From Lucifuga dentata (Eukaryota; Chordata; Actinopteri; Ophidiiformes; Bythitidae): a DNA stretch of 64,000 nucleotides. The notes below the pieces were generated by a model. That model worked only from the letters and a program-made list of their open reading frames with translations, did not search any database and was not told where the DNA came from. Made by a program: the position numbers and the translations under genes. Each line of letters begins with the position of its first letter. The first letter of the stretch is position 1. Below are positions 43,890 through 55,200 of the stretch, piece by piece. Location of the stretch: the NCBI GenBank assembly GCA_014773175.1, contig VXCM01000476.1, positions 340,580-404,579 of the forward strand. The letters are read 5' to 3'.

Positions 43890-46109
43890 ATGTGAGATCA
43901 CGCACAGTTAGTTTATTTACAGTCAACCATCACAATGGAAAAACCAATACGACTACAAAAACAGAGCTTCACCAGTGCTGAGACTTTACATACAATGAAT
44001 CAACAAATAAGGGAATAAGTCCAGTGCAGTCATTCCCAGGTCAAGCACAGTATGAGGTCCAATACTATACCAACATTTCTTTCCTCGCTTTCTTTCAAAC
44101 ATGGCAACATAATCACACTAACTTTCAATGTCAGGACATATAACAGAAGCAAAAAATTTTGGCAATATTTAAATTTTAACCCATTTGGAAAAAATCCAAC
44201 CCATTAATCAACATTAATACACACAAACAATCACTAGAAAAGAGTCTAGGTTGATGACATTGGCAGTGTACAGGGACGGTAAAGGGAATTAGACATTTTG
44301 TCTTGGAACATGACAACAATGGTGCCAACTTGTAAAAGGAGAAGTGGATTGACAGAAACACTGACACATTAGCTTATCTGAAGAGCTAATTGTTTGTAGC
44401 CACACTTCACACAGTGTGGATAATTTATCATCTTAACACAGATAAGCAAAGGCGAAGTTCAATTTGTACAGCTCCCAGCTCTGCCACTCAAATTCTAAAT
44501 CACATGAGGCAAGGATGCCAGGAATAATGTATTAGCTGCATGTCACAACCTTTTAATATTGGGACTAGAGTGATTTTTCTTCTGGATAATTGGAAAATTG
44601 TATCAGGGCATAGTTGAACACACACACCGTTTCCCTTCTTCTCTTTGCCATTACCTTTCAGGATGAGAAGACATTATCTTTTATTTTTTTTTCCTTCCCT
44701 AGAACATTTTCTCAACTTAATGAGATCATACTGCATTGCGTACAGGAGAAACACTTCACTACTGAGAGGAAACAGTATATTAGGAAATAGTAAACCACTT
44801 CACACAACAGGATCCACAGTTCTTCAGCAGAAACGATGATAACCTGATAGTTGTATTAAACATTTGTCTTGGTTATGTTAAAAGGCACAAGTTGGTATGG
44901 TCAGATCACATTTAAAGTCTAGATCAATCACAAACCCCAACTTCTCATGCATTTTTTGACATTATTCCTTCATCTCCCTGCCTTTTTCAATCTTTTTTTT
45001 TTTTTTTCCTGAATTCGAGTGTTTAGTATTATGTGATGAAGACACAGAAATAATTGCTTATGTTTAAAAAGCAAGTTACACTACACAAAGAATTCTTGGG
45101 GAAACAGTTGACAAAAGGATCCCAACATTAAATTGATGACAACACTACTCTGAAACCACAACTATGAGAAGAGAAAGACTTCCAGTTGTCCTCTAGGCAG
45201 GTCTGATGCTGTCTGTTATAGTCCTTTTCTTCACGACAGGAACTATTGGAACTGCCTCCCAATGTAAAAACTTCTGGATTCCAGCTGGGTTCATTGTCTA
45301 GTAAAAATACTCCAAGACAGAAAGGTCTGAGTAGCCAAAATCCTTTGTCATACTTCTTTTCGGCGTGATATCTTCAAACCTTGGCTCTGTTAAAGCCAGA
45401 TTGTATTTACAGCCCAAATGCCTCAGCACAATACACTCACCAGATGCTTGTGCTTATAAGACATATGGGTCTCGATCCATGAATATCCTCAGTTTGCTGC
45501 CATGCCAAGCGGCTCAGTGTCCCTAATGTTCTTTACAGCCATTACTGATCCATAACATTTGATTGGTGGAGTCGCACTCCAACATAACACCGTGCTTCCA
45601 AGTTCCCATTCTCTTTCAGCAGACAACTTCCGGCCTGTGTTGGAATGTTACATATGTTGACATTTTACCCACAAAAGAAAGGAAGGAAAAAAAAGACACA
45701 TCACTATTTATTAATAACTTCTTATGCTTCGTTCAAACTTTGCAATGGCAATAGGAATGTTTGTGTTATTTTCTTGAATTACGTAAAATCCTGTTATCAG
45801 TCATTTCATCTATCATCTCCAGAATAGATATTGTGGAAGAATCATGATATGATAGCTTTCAGGGTACAAAGAAAACACAACCATTGTGTATTATTGAAAC
45901 ATAAAACATTCCATTTAAATGAACTACATTCTAATTAATTATGTAAAAGCTGCAGGAAGACAGTGCTTGCTGTTTCGTGTCCGGGTCAGTTATCACTGAG
46001 TGCGGCTTCTCAAACAGCATCGCCTTAAAAAAAAAAAAAGAAAGAAATGGGATGCAGGCATCTCTCCACGACATCAAGTCCAGGTAGAGAGGTTGAGAAT
46101 TTCAGTGAA
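43890..46109 (-). other. Probable 3' UTR of the LHFPL-like gene
   Basis: AT-rich sequence without coding signal, running from the LHFPL-like stop codon towards spata22. A minus-strand AATAAA at 43912-43917 (TTTATT on plus) would end a 2.2-kb UTR about 200 bp from the spata22 signal, making the two genes convergent. Other poly(A) choices exist in between. Confidence 0.4.
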
Positions 46110-46336
46110 CTATAAGAGAGCTGGCAGAGGGGTGGGGGACAGCTGTTCCTTTGGTGCATATTTGGCAAAAAAGGGCAAGAAGACAGTGAGCATAACTCCG
46201 ACAATAGCCAGCATGTAGCCCCATCCGATCTGGCACTCGCCGGCGTAGTAAATGTCAGAATCCCCGCAGATGGACCTGACCAGGGTGGAGTTGAGGCCGA
46301 ATGGGTAGACCAGAAGTCCAGAAGCCATGATGAATA
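46110..46336 (-). CDS. LHFPL-family tetraspan protein, last coding exon
   Basis: The exon starts after an AG acceptor (CT at 46337-46338 on plus, in CCTCTGCAG) with a split codon (one base from the previous exon), and stops at TAG 46110-46112. It encodes about 75 residues: hydrophobic IFIMASGLLVYPFGL (third membrane span), a loop RSICGDSDIYYAGECQIGW with the two cysteines and GxC..GW pattern typical of LHFPL proteins, a fourth span GYMLAIVGVMLTVFLPFF, and a short tail KYAPKEQLSPTPLPALL. Family members shape membrane complexes such as hair-cell channels and GABA-A receptors. The exact member is unclear. It does not match the LHFPL1-6 tails I remember, so a divergent member such as LHFPL7/TMEM211 is my best guess. 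No other exon was found in the window. Confidence 0.8.
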
Positions 46337-48342
46337 CTGCAGAGGACACAAAAGAAAATATGTTAAATGTGTCTACAATATATTCAAATTTGAAGGTTTA
46401 CACAAAAATACCACAAGATATTTTTCTGAAATCTTCCTGAAATGCATCCTTTAAGAATTAGGGATGATGATGTAGAATGTCACTGTTTTTTTAAATTTCA
46501 CATCTTCTAGCTTTCCTTGTGTGTTTACTAGGAGCCACTTGGGGGCAGTAGAGGTTTTGCAATAAAAGCAACAACCTGAACCAGAGTCAAGTGTAATTTA
46601 GATACTTTACCAGTGTTCTACCTTCATTTGCTCTCACACGTGTGATTTGTTGCCCTGTGGTAAAAATATAATGATAAATCACAGTGTTGATAGTTTTATA
46701 AGTCCTACAGAGGCGCAATAGGACTTTTAATATATTGAACAACAAAAGTGCTGATGACCTGTCATTGACATGCCATCTAATGCAAAGTGAATCATGTCTC
46801 CTTAAATCCATTAGCGCTCCTCTTTCTAAAACTCCAGGGCTTCGTAAAAATAAGCTCACTCTGCACTTCTGCGGCGATCAGCTTTCTCAGATGGTGTTCT
46901 CACTGCCCAAGCAGTATGAAAGTGGCTCGCTTTAACAAATTGAGTCCAGTCTCCGAGCCATGCTGCCAAGCAGTTATCGACTGGACTACAGGGTATCATT
47001 GTTGCTTTTAGTCACAGTGAGTGCTGGCAGGATCTCCATTAAAATGCCAGGTGTCCTACTTGTTTTAGGTTTGAGAGGTGAGGTTACTGGAAAAGCCTGA
47101 ACTTGTGGTAGCGCGTAGCTGCCGTGAAAACACAACAAACACATCTTTTATTACACCGTATTGATTTCAGGAGATGTCATCTTTCCTACTTTCAAGGGCA
47201 GGGCTGCGTGGTCAGTGGAAAGCTTATGCTCATGTGAGAGTTACAATGGAGTAACAGAACAAGTATCCAATCAATGTTTGTGTGGGCAGAGAGGTTGTAG
47301 AAAAGAAAAGAGGTGGAAGAAGCTTCCACTGATGTTGCATACTGGGGGCTTTGGGAGAGACTGCAGAGAAGAGAGAAGCAAAATAAAGGAGACAAAAATG
47401 GAAAGTGGAAAGGAAGAGTGAAGGAGTGACGTATCCTACGTTTGGTTTGTCCAACCTGTCCTAGCATCTGTCTATTGTCTGCCTTTCCACCTTGCATGTC
47501 CCAATCCAACCATCCCAGCTCTCAGAATAGCCCTATGTTTTATCTGTAGGGGCCCTTAAATCTATCTGGCTAATGACACTTTAATGACCTTCTTTATCAA
47601 GCTATCATTGGCTGTGGTGAAAGGAACATAAAGACACAGCCATGTGCTTGCAATCCAAGGCCAGTTCCCTCCTACACTGAAATTATGGCATTTAACGTAA
47701 ACCTGAACACAAACCTCCTTGAATGGATAAATAATGAACAACACAGAGCATAGCTCCAAAAATCAATACATGAGTGAAACCAAGGTAGCTAGTGTCAGGT
47801 AAGCAGCCTAAGGGCTGGATTTTATCAGTCAGACCAGGAGGGTATGCAGGACATTTGTCTGGATCATATAAGCTACAGCTGAGATGGGCTAAATCTTTGT
47901 AGGCCCTTAATGGGAGAACCGTCAAAGAATTGTAAAATCAACCTCATATCAAAGGCAAACATTTAAAATGGATCAATTTCATCCATAAAATGGCATTGCA
48001 GAACAATAAGAAGAATTTAAATACTCAATACACATCTGTAGATCTTAATAACCTCATGTTTAATTGCATGTAATGCACACTGTACATTCATGGAATGCAT
48101 ATGCCCAATAATGAGATGTCTGTTCTGCTTAACATGGATAACCTTGAAGCAGTTTTCTCTGCAGGGCCTGTATTGGCAGGGATGGACAGGAGTAATTTCA
48201 TGAAAACAGGCAGGGTCTTGCATGGCCTAGTGGTCTAATCCTATGAGGAATGGACCATATGATGAAAATGGCTACACGTGTTGAGTCCCATTTGGCATGA
48301 CAAACTGAATACCTCAGTGCTGTGGATATCCCTGGGTCTGAT

Positions 48343-48820
48343 TGTGACGGGTGGGGTTTGGACCCAAATGCAGCACACAGTACAACTCTGACAAGTAAAG
48401 TTCTTTATTAGAGCTCTCAGTCCAACACAGAGGCAGGCAGAAAAACTGGCAGGACAAAGTGCCTACACTAACACAGTCAAACAAAGAGTCCAAACGCAGA
48501 GACTGGAATCGGAGTCGGGGACAGAAGGCAGAAGTGATAACCAGGGGGGCGACGAGCAGAATAGTCCAAAACAGGCCGAGTCGGTAACAGAAGGTCAGTC
48601 CACAAATGAACGCTGGAATGTCTCGCATCGGGGATGGCAAAGAACAATCTGGCAAAGGGTGAGTGTGAGACTGGGGTTTAAATCCATGCTTGATTGGTAC
48701 CAATTGGCGACAGCGTCCGAACCTGAAATGAATCAGGCTAATGAATGGAGGTGAGGAACAGAAGACCAGGCATGCAGAAAAGGCAGGTGAGTGGCTGACC
48801 AGACATGCAGAACTGTGACA
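48343..48820 (-). mobile_element. Solo LTR (Gypsy-like) with 5-bp target-site duplication
   Basis: A 478-bp unit bounded by TG...CA (ends TGTGAC and GTGACA) and flanked by perfect CTGAT copies at 48338-48342 and 48821-48825. On the minus strand it contains AATAAAGAACTTTACTTG and then TGCTGCATTTGGGTCC close to its 3' end, the arrangement of fish Gypsy LTRs (U3-R-U5 with poly(A) signal). No internal retroviral-type coding region is present, so this is the product of LTR-LTR recombination. A 129-codon frame across it is spurious. Confidence 0.88.
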
Positions 48821-49849
48821 CTGATAACAAAAGGGGTGACCGTGCAGGAGTTAGTCAGGAGGAGAGTGAGATGAGTAGCTTACATTATTATTAATGAATT
48901 ACTCACACCTATTATCCCACTGCTGAAACTTATCTAAAGCAACAGAGGTAATTGTGTGTCTAAATCTAAGATTGAGATTCATCAGCACAGGGACGTGCTG
49001 AAATCACTGCTGGGCGACAGGTATGGCACTGATCAACTCTGCCAGGCACACAAATCTGTCATTAAAATGCAATTAACTGAGGTTTTATAGAGCTGGCTAC
49101 ACAATAGCCACCAGGCAGTAAAAAGCTGTGAGTGCTTCCATCATTTACATCCTAATAGACAGTTTACTGAGCTTCCAAGCAGCAGTCAACAGCACGCACT
49201 GTGGAAGCTCAGACAGGGAGGGAAGTCTTTCTCAGCCAGACCTTTGTTCACAGTGAGGAGGAAAGAGGCGATGTGTGGAGAGCACGAGCATCAGCACCAA
49301 TCAGATGGGATCAGAGTGCTGCTGAGTATATGATGCTATCATAATGGCTCAGAGATGATGGGACAGCAAATAATGGAGAGACCCTTTAGTTAGCTGGGCA
49401 CTAATGTGTCCCAGTTTCATCTCAAACTCTTTTCCACATACACAGTGGGGAAAGAGCAGGTTAGGATCCTTCAATATGTGCACTTATTTATGGAAAACAT
49501 GACAATATAGAGTGATGTTTCAGATATTTAAATGCACTCACCTCCTTTTGTCCCTTTCATTAATTTGTCTGTATATTCTATATTAGTATTTCACGCTAAA
49601 CATGATCTAATAAGCGAAGTTTGAGTCTTTACTGCCCTACTTTATCCATGTGGATGGAGTATGAAAATCATCTCTAAAAAACTGACACAAATAATGGACA
49701 ATAAGAAATAATTTGCTTCTTCATCTTTATCTGCCTGCATGCAACAACAGCATGCTCTGTTTATTAAATGATTCTCAGAACATAAAATATCAGTTTACTG
49801 CTGTATGGCAAGCTTTGTAGAGTTGTATTGTTTTACATTTCATATATTT

Positions 49850-50300
49850 TTGTTCCACCATGGAGGCTATGACTATTAGATTTACCATCATATTGCATAA
49901 AATTTTTGACAAATTCAATCAAATTTGCTAGAAAGTTAGGCCATGGGCCAAGGAACACCTGATTAGTGTTTGGAGTGGATCCGGATCTAAAAGCAACCCA
50001 ATGTGGTATTTATAAAGTATTATATGTTTTGGCTCATAACTCCTGAACCATGAGGCATATACTTCCCTCCCACAAATTTCATTCAATCTGCACCAACGTT
50101 TGGAATTTTGTACAGTTCATCCTTATGTTCCATGATAGGATGTAAGTGTTCTCTAAAACTCATGGCCACCATTAGCCAATCAGCATGTCTGACTATCTCT
50201 GTTTGTCTATTTTGATTCAGTTCCAGATCCAATAAGAATGTTGAGTGTTTTTTTTTTTATTCATCATTCAATACAGTTGAAGCTTGCTGATCAAANTTTT
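49850..50300. repeat. Probable degraded interspersed repeat
   Basis: Sequence such as TTTGGAGTGGATCCGGATC and ACTCCTGAACCATGAGGCAT resembles a repeat common in fish genomes. Ends and class are not defined. N at 50296 adjoins a T-run. Confidence 0.35.
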
Positions 50301-51397
50301 TTTTTTAAAGCACCCTTCAACAGCTTTGAAGTACACTCACACCTCGGGTTGAGGGAGTAAAATGTCAATTTGGAAAGGTGAAGCAGCCAGGAGCATTCAA
50401 AGAACACAAAATTTTACTGTTTATTAGTTTCATAGGTAGCTGTACGGCTGTGGATGACTTTGTGTGTGGTAATGAATAGCAAATATCTTTGTGTTTGTTT
50501 CTGTTGAGTGTAAAGGTTTTCATTGGTGCATCAAAGGGAGGGGGAGTAGAGGAGAACAGCAAAATGACACAAAACAGAGGAAAGTACCTGACTACCTGAC
50601 GAAGCTTTAACTAAATTAACTTTGAATCTTCTTCTCACCTCCCCTGACTGCTCCCCTCTCTGTGATGCAGTGGGAGATAGAAAGCTGCTCCCAGCGATGG
50701 TGAAACGGGTTCACAGTTGTGAGAATGAGAGAGAGAGAGATTGAATAGTTTTGTGTGGCAGGAAGGTGTGTATGATGACCTGGCATCCAGGCGTGACAGT
50801 GAATCAGTTTCATCATGGACCTCCTAAGCAGAAATCATGAACACAGACACACAGAAATCATGAGGTCCCTCATGTGTCACATTTCAATGATTGAACTCCA
50901 AAACAGAAATCTAGCATGACAGGTTTGAGTGTTCTCTTTTTGGGGAATATCAGAAATCCAATATAACCTCAGTCATACAACAGACCATTACCTGGTATTC
51001 CTGCATATCCACCTTCTCTCACATACAGTAAATTTCTAATTAAGCATTCCATGGAAGTGTCAAGTCTTTGTTCATTATGATTCCCTCTGATTTGGATCAA
51101 ACTCTATTATTACCCAACGCTGGCTGTCATAAATCTATTAGCACAGGGAAGAGTTGAATTAAACTCAACCAGAAATGAGTGACTCCTACAGGCAGGCTCC
51201 CTTTAATTCCTGCTTTGCTATGGTGTCATCATCAGCCTATTTGTTCCCTCTGGCTAACCATTATGCAGCATATCTAGTGCACGGATTGCACCCAGGCTCA
51301 GACAGCAAGACGCCAGTCTAGACAAATAAACTCAATGAAGTAAGATGTACAGTAGCATTGTAGTGTCAAGTGTATTAAAGCTGAGTGACTCGCTGTC

Positions 51398-51462
51398 TAA
51401 ACAATAGGCCCTATTGTTTAAGGATTAACATTGCCCTATTGAATAGGGCAATGTTAATCCTT
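51398..51462. repeat. Two adjoining perfect palindromes (23 and 43 bp)
   Basis: 51398-51408 and 51410-51420 are exact reverse complements around a single base (11-bp arms). 51420-51440 and 51442-51462 are exact reverse complements around a single G (21-bp arms). The two palindromes share base 51420, and both contain GCCCTATTG or close variants. They lie 130 bp before the Tc1 remnant. Confidence 0.93.
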
Positions 51463-51595
51463 GGTAAGGATCAAAGGGTGAATTTACCTGCCTTTGTGTT
51501 TTTTTCTATGCAGAGGAGGTCCTGCAAAGTGTTTAATGATGACAAAAGGAAGACAATGACACTGAAAAATAAAGCAGGACAGGTTATGCAATATA

Positions 51596-52246
51596 CAGTG
51601 CCTCCAGAAAGTTTTCAGACCCCTTCATTTTTTTCACATCTTTTTGTGTTATAGTTTGAATTTTAAATGGATAAAATTGCCATTTTTGCCCAGATACAGA
51701 GAGGTCCTTGAAGAAAACCTGCTTCGGAGTGCAGCGACAGTTCACCTTTCAGGACAACAATGACCTGAATACAGCCAAGACAACGCTGGAGCGGACAAGT
51801 CTCTGTACTGTCCTTGACTGACCCAGCCAAGCCCAGACTTAAACCCCACAGAACATCTGTAGAGAGATCTGAAGATGGCAGTTCACAGATGCTTCCATCC
51901 AATCTGACAGTGCTTGAGAGGATCTGCCAGGAAGAACGGGATAAACTGCCCAAATCCAGGTGTCAAAGCTTGCAGAGATGTACTCAAGAAGACTCGCAGC
52001 TGTAATTGGGGCTTCTACAAAGTATTGAATTAAGGGTCTGGATACTTATGTAAATGAAAGATTTCAGTTTTTGATTTTTAATAAATTTGCAAAAATTTCT
52101 AACAACATGTTTTTACTTTGTCATTATAGGTTATTGAGTGTAGATTAATGGGCAAAAATGGCAATTTTATCCATTTAAAATTAAATCTACAACACAATAA
52201 AATGTGTAAAAAGTGAAGGCGTCTGAAAAAACTTTCTGGAGGCACT
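51596..52246 (+). mobile_element. Degenerate Tc1/mariner element, internally deleted
   Basis: The left end CAGTGCCTCCAGAAAGTTTT, preceded by TA, is mirrored at the right end by AAACTTTCTGGAGGCACT. The inverted ends also share the AAATGGATAAAATTGCC / GGCAATTTTATCCATTT block. Between them are remnants of a Tc1-type transposase C-terminus (a broken CAGCCAAGCCCAGACTTAAA stretch corresponding to the PxQSPDLNPIE region, then a helical LERICQEERDKLP tail). Stops and deletion make it inactive. Confidence 0.87.
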
Positions 52247-55200
52247 CCAAGCCTTGCAGCCAGGAAGGGGAAACTAGGAATGTATAAGAACAGAATAGTG
52301 TCCTGCTTATCTTCTGTGACCTACGAACCAGGCAGCCATCAGCCAGAGACCACCAGCCTCGCCAGGATGAGACGAATAAGACAAGCAAGAGTAAAACAAA
52401 CCAAAGGAGGAAGCGGAGAGGATTTTTTTTACTGGCATCATCAATGTCATCAGCACACACCGTTTACTCACTCCTGAAAAGAACTTTCCATTAGACTGCT
52501 GTCCAAATTGGGACATTATCTGCTGTTACTGTTTACTTCAAAGACACATGAAGTAATACACACATTATACTGTGGCCTTACATAACCACAAACCTATTTG
52601 ATGTCATATTACCTGAAAAGAAAAGACATCAATACAGCAGCCAGAGGGGGGAAAACATTTCTTTCTTTCCTTCTTCTCCGCCAGCACTAATGTCTGCTTT
52701 CAGGTAACACTGTAGGTGAATGCAAAACAACAACAGCAAACTGTGTATAATAAATCTTGATTAGGCAACGCAACTCATTTGTTTGTGTTGCCGGCCATGT
52801 TTGGCAGTGATGGAACACAGTGACATCAAACATATGCTGGAAAATGCTGAGAAATATTGCTTAATTATGGATGCAGGCCCAAAGCTATACATCAGTACTG
52901 TTTTTTTCCACTAGTGTCTCTCTCCACCTTTTCCTTGATAGTCCTGTGTTCCTTTCTCTTTTAATTCCATGAGCAGTGTCCATGTATAGAACAGGTGAGC
53001 TGATCTATGTCTTATCCTGTCTAGACGATCATAACCCAGATTTCACCTCGGCAGCTGACAGAAACAAAGATGCTGATTTACAGTAGCAGCCTGTGGGGAG
53101 TAAACAGAGGGTGACCCACATACACACACTCTGTATGTGTATACTCTATATATTCATATGCATACAAATATGCATTCACAGATACTTGCATATACATGTA
53201 TAAACGATTGCCAGGTTAACAGTGGCCTCTACCACAATAATTGGGAATCAATGGCTCAAGGGCAGCTTAACAAGTAAATCTGGAAGATCATAGTCTAAAT
53301 TGCATTTAAAAAAAAACAACAAAAAAAATCAATGTGTGTATTTGCTGGAAACTTGAATGTGTGTGTGTCCTGTGATGAAAACATAACAAAGGGCGGTACA
53401 GAACAGTGGTGTGCCTCTAGGAAATTGCCTTTTCACCAGTCGCACACAAGGAGTAATTCCATTTCCCCGTCTATCTACAAGCAGATGGAGACAGCCATGA
53501 ATATTTTCTGTTGAGTACGGAGTCACACGTAAATGCCTTTTGGTCTAGTGGGAAAGGCAGAGCGCCCCCATCTGATTTAAAATGTGAATGAGAAGCTGAC
53601 AAACTTGCTGTATATGTCTATGAGTAAACACGATCATATTTAAATGGAAACAGCTGAAATACAAAAATCATAAAGAGTGCTCTGCAACAGATGGCCCACC
53701 GAAGTCTTTCCAGTGTGTACGATGAGTTTGTTCCATTATTTTGATCCCTCGGTGCACTCAAGGTGAGGAACAGCAGCGCAGAAGATGAAAGTTTTGGAGT
53801 TGCTGGGAGTTTAGCTGTGCCAGCAATGCATCTTCAGGTAGTCAGCTGGGACCTGGTGGAGCGTGGGCACAAACAGCAGGGACCCCATCTTAATGTGATG
53901 AGCTGTGCTCTAGTCTGTACACAGCCGTGTTGATAATTAAGCTCAGTATGCCTCTGGGAAATTATGCTAATGATGCTCCTCCAACTACCTACATTTCTTG
54001 AAACGTTTGGCTTGAGGTGATATGCAGAAACAAAAACACGACTCCCTAATAAATGTTTCTGAAACAGATTAAGGAGGAGGAGGAAGAGAAAGTTTTAAGT
54101 AGACCTGTCATCGCTCCTATGTGATTATCTTCATTGTCTTCAAAGATCCCTGTGCAAAGAGGAATGAAAGAGTGCTAAAAGACACCAAATTCATTTTTAT
54201 GGAAAATTATACCACAATAAGTTCTACAAGAAGAAATCAGGGTTGAGGGAGAGGAAACAAGAGGGTGCTGTTCTGCTTCAATCAGGCAGGACATATCCTT
54301 CACACAGAAATGGACATTTAAAGAAACAGAGCAAAAACAGGAAGCGTCAAGACCATCATACTGTGTAGCTACTGAAGATAAGTAGCCTATGATGAACAAA
54401 AGCTGATGCTATTGATCAATACATTTAAATAACCAAATAACATCACTGGAAAAAAATTCATTTTATTGAGTCCAGCTTTAATTGCCACAAAGAGGAGAGA
54501 CAGATCAAGAGTGCATGCTGATAATGTCAAGCAAACTGCTTTAAAACCGCAAAGGAACTACTTGTCGGAGTTTATACAAAAGAGACTTGTTAAAGAGAAG
54601 AATATAGTGTTTTCAGGGTAATGGTCCACTACTTTCTAAATGGAGGCAAAAACCTGTTGACCTTGAGAGCTGTAGAAAAAGAGATAAAAGCATGAGAGAG
54701 AAATAAAATAAAATACCGGGGACTGGGAGAGATTAGCAAGGCAATAAAATGGCTTCTGCTATCTTTACAGTGTGCAGGCCTGACTATGTAATGGTCAATC
54801 ACATCATTAATAGGCCTGTTTATCATCAAGTCATTCAGACAGCTCCAGCATAAAAATATTTGTGCATATAAATTTTCTATTAGTCTCATAAACTCTTAAC
54901 ATATCTGATGAGTATACAAGTTATTTGCTTCTTTTAGATTACATTTGATGAAGCAGTAAAGGTTTAATGATGCCGGTGCAGCAGCAAAGAGAATGATATA
55001 GATAAGAACAGAAACAAGGCAGAATACTACAGATAAGGCAATCAGCAATTACTGCAAGAGAATATTTAGTGTATTTTACTGGCAGAAAAAGAAACAAAAA
55101 TGACCTTCCTGACAGATTTAAAGATCAATTTAAGTCACAGTACAACTGTGACCAAAGTAACATTCCTTTTATAGTCTCAAAATGCTGCTTAACTCTGGTT

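Noticed and set aside
48212..48245. tRNA-like A-box word GGCCTAGTGGTCTAA
   Set aside because: No matching B box at the right spacing and no cloverleaf; perhaps a SINE trace but unsupported.
48314..48703. 129-codon minus-strand ORF
   Set aside because: It runs across the solo LTR boundary; chance frame in noncoding LTR.
51663..52516. Several 60-97-codon ORFs
   Set aside because: They are shadows and fragments in and around the degraded Tc1 element, not host genes.
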